A stretch of 6,653 nucleotides of DNA from Eubacterium sp. GTDB taxonomy: Bacteria; Bacillota; Clostridia; Lachnospirales; Lachnospiraceae. Numbering within the stretch: position 1 is the first letter of the stretch; the number at the start of each line of letters is the position of its first letter. Shown in pieces: positions 5,224 through 6,653 of this stretch. The notes under the pieces are model-generated. The model had not been told where the DNA came from and made no database searches. It saw only the letters and a program-made list of their open reading frames with translations. A program made the translations under genes and the position numbers. The stretch is taken from contig JALFIK010000124.1 of assembly GCA_022776205.1 (NCBI GenBank), positions 1 to 6,653 on the forward strand, given 5' to 3'.

Positions 5224-6653
5224 ATGTCAGAACAGATTATAAAGACAGAGTTTTCTGAAGTAATGCAGAAATCTTATATTGACTATGCCATGAGTGTCAT
5301 CTGTCAGAGGGCTCTTCCGGACGTTCGGGATGGATTAAAACCGGTACAGAGAAGGGTACTTTATGCGATGGAGGAACTGGGACTTACCCCGGAAAAACCT
5401 CACAGAAAATCTGCCCGTATCGTAGGAGATACCATGGGTAAATATCATCCCCATGGGGACAGTTCCATTTATGAGGCACTTGTTGTCATGGAACAGGATT
5501 TTAAGAAAGGAATGCCTCTTGTGGATGGACATGGTAACTTCGGCTCCATTGAGGGGGACGGCGCTGCCGCCATGCGTTATACGGAGGCAAAATTGCAGAA
5601 ATTCACACAGGATGTCTATCTTGGTGATCTGGATAAAAATGTCGTGGATTTTCAGCCAAATTTTGATGAGACAGAAAAAGAACCCGTGGTACTTCCGGTA
5701 AGAATTCCGAATCTTCTTGTAAATGGTGCAGAGGGAATTGCGGTAGGAATGACCACCAGCATCCCACCGCATAATCTTGCGGAAGTAATTGATGCCGTCG
5801 AAGCTTATATGGATAAAGAGACAATTGGAACAGACGAGCTTATGGAATATATCAAGGGACCGGATTTCCCTACGGGAGGAATCATCGTAAATCAGAAAGA
5901 GCTGAAAAATATTTACGAGACGGGAACCGGCAAACTGAAACTACGGGGGAAGGTACATTTTGAACCGGCGAAGAAACGATCCCAGAGGGATAAACTTGTT
6001 ATCACGGAAATTCCTTATACGATGATTGGTGCGAATATTTCCAAATTTATCTCGGATGTAGTTGACCTTATTGAGGCAAAAGAGACAACGGATGTGGTCG
6101 ATGTTTCCAACGAATCTTCGAAAGAGGGAATCCGGATTGTCCTCGAACTTAAGAAAAATGCAGATGTGGATCGCCTGGAAAATGTTTTATATAAAAAAAC
6201 AAGGCTGGAAGACACTTTCGGAGTTAATATGCTGGCAATCGCGGATGGAAAGCCGGAATTACTTGGGCTTAAAGATATCATTCGTCTTCATACGGAGTTT
6301 CATTATGATATACTGAAAAGAAAATATGAGACTCTTCTTGCAAAAGAACTGGAGCAAAAAGAAATAAAAGAAGGCCTGATCAAAGCCTGTGATATCATTG
6401 ATCTGATCATCGAGATACTCCGGGGAAGCCGGAATCTTAAGGAAGCAAAAGCCTGCCTGATGTCGGGGGATACGGGTGAAATTCGTTTTAAGACACAAAA
6501 ATCCAAAAAAGAAGCTTCCAGACTTCATTTTACCGCTAAGCAGGCTTCCGCGATTTTGGAAATGCGTCTTTATCGGCTGATTGGTCTGGAAATGGAGGCT
6601 CTTCAAAAAGAGTATGAAGATATTCTGAAAAAAATAGAAAAATATGAAGATAT
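5224..6653 (+). CDS. gyrA/parC: Type IIA DNA topoisomerase A subunit (GyrA/ParC family), 3'-truncated by the window edge
   Basis: This is the DNA-cleaving and rejoining subunit, partner of the B subunit upstream. 476 codons are visible with no stop; a full protein of about 700-800 residues is expected. ATG 5224 follows GGAGGG (5214-5219), 18 bases after the B gene. The winged-helix region has SYIDYAMSVI (17-26), RALPDVRDGLKPVQRR (29-44) and KYHPHGDSSIYEAL (73-86). The catalytic tyrosine is Y119 in AAAMRYTEA, preceded by R118. GIAVGMTT (171-178) is the DNA-bending isoleucine region. S80 and E84 correspond to E. coli GyrA S83 and D87, the unmutated Ser/acidic pair tied to quinolone sensitivity. 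KSARIVGD (62-69) is gyrase-like, while other segments are less so. The stretch between LKEAKACLM (405-413) and FTAKQASAILEMRL (436-449) is longer than I expect for Bacillus GyrA. The C-terminal beta-pinwheel and any GyrA box are outside the window, so gyrase and topoisomerase IV cannot be separated here. Confidence 0.94.
   Translation, partial: MSEQIIKTEFSEVMQKSYIDYAMSVICQRALPDVRDGLKPVQRRVLYAMEELGLTPEKPHRKSARIVGDTMGKYHPHGDSSIYEALVVMEQDFKKGMPLVDGHGNFGSIEGDGAAAMRYTEAKLQKFTQDVYLGDLDKNVVDFQPNFDETEKEPVVLPVRIPNLLVNGAEGIAVGMTTSIPPHNLAEVIDAVEAYMDKETIGTDELMEYIKGPDFPTGGIIVNQKELKNIYETGTGKLKLRGKVHFEPAKKRSQRDKLVITEIPYTMIGANISKFISDVVDLIEAKETTDVVDVSNESSKEGIRIVLELKKNADVDRLENVLYKKTRLEDTFGVNMLAIADGKPELLGLKDIIRLHTEFHYDILKRKYETLLAKELEQKEIKEGLIKACDIIDLIIEILRGSRNLKEAKACLMSGDTGEIRFKTQKSKKEASRLHFTAKQASAILEMRLYRLIGLEMEALQKEYEDILKKIEKYED

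Noticed and set aside
5449..5460. Palindrome TCCCCATGGGGA in the A subunit gene
   Set aside because: It encodes the conserved HPHGD motif, and codon choice alone explains it.
5453..6316. Plus-strand out-of-frame reading frames at 5453-5701 and 6062-6316
   Set aside because: They overlap the well-supported topoisomerase A frame and lack ribosome binding sites or recognisable motifs.
1..6653. Mobile element, CRISPR array or phage remnant
   Set aside because: No repeats with regular spacing, transposase or integrase motifs, or target-site duplications were seen; the genes are ordinary chromosomal ones apart from the structured gap.

Overview
The window looks like a chromosomal segment from a strictly anaerobic, low-to-moderate G+C Firmicute. 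It is probably a member of the Clostridia, and most likely a Lachnospiraceae relative. This rests on a group B-type [FeFe] hydrogenase, purine-rich Shine-Dalgarno sites before every complete gene, and the style of the MurF and type IIA topoisomerase proteins. The genus cannot be fixed from the sequence alone. All genes are on the + strand.

Layout. (1) Positions 1-1070 hold the C-terminal 355 codons of a monomeric [FeFe] hydrogenase; the gene begins before the window. (2) Positions 1071-1272 are a 202-base intergenic region. It holds a long composite hairpin (probable terminator of the hydrogenase gene), a sigma-A-like promoter overlapped by an inverted repeat, and a G+C-rich hairpin in the predicted leader of the next gene. 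(3) Positions 1273-6653 form a tightly packed gene string: murF (peptidoglycan precursor ligase), a histidine-phosphatase family gene 4 bases later, then the B and A subunits of a type IIA DNA topoisomerase (gaps of 20 and 18 bases). The A subunit runs off the right edge after 476 codons.

The hydrogenase disposes of or recovers reductant as H2 and is probably a separate transcription unit. The downstream four genes look like one operon joining cell-wall precursor synthesis with chromosome topology. The topoisomerase pair has mixed GyrBA/ParEC signatures. It does not sit beside dnaA, dnaN or recF, so it may be the second, topoisomerase IV-type pair of the genome rather than the origin-linked gyrase. 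The C-terminal domain that would help decide lies outside the window.

I found no mobile element, CRISPR array, tRNA, rRNA or clear novel defence or metabolic system. The most interesting material is the structured intergenic region, an Arg-to-Ser difference in the coumarin-contact position of the B subunit, an extended segment in the A subunit, and the extra cysteine pair in the hydrogenase ferredoxin-like region.
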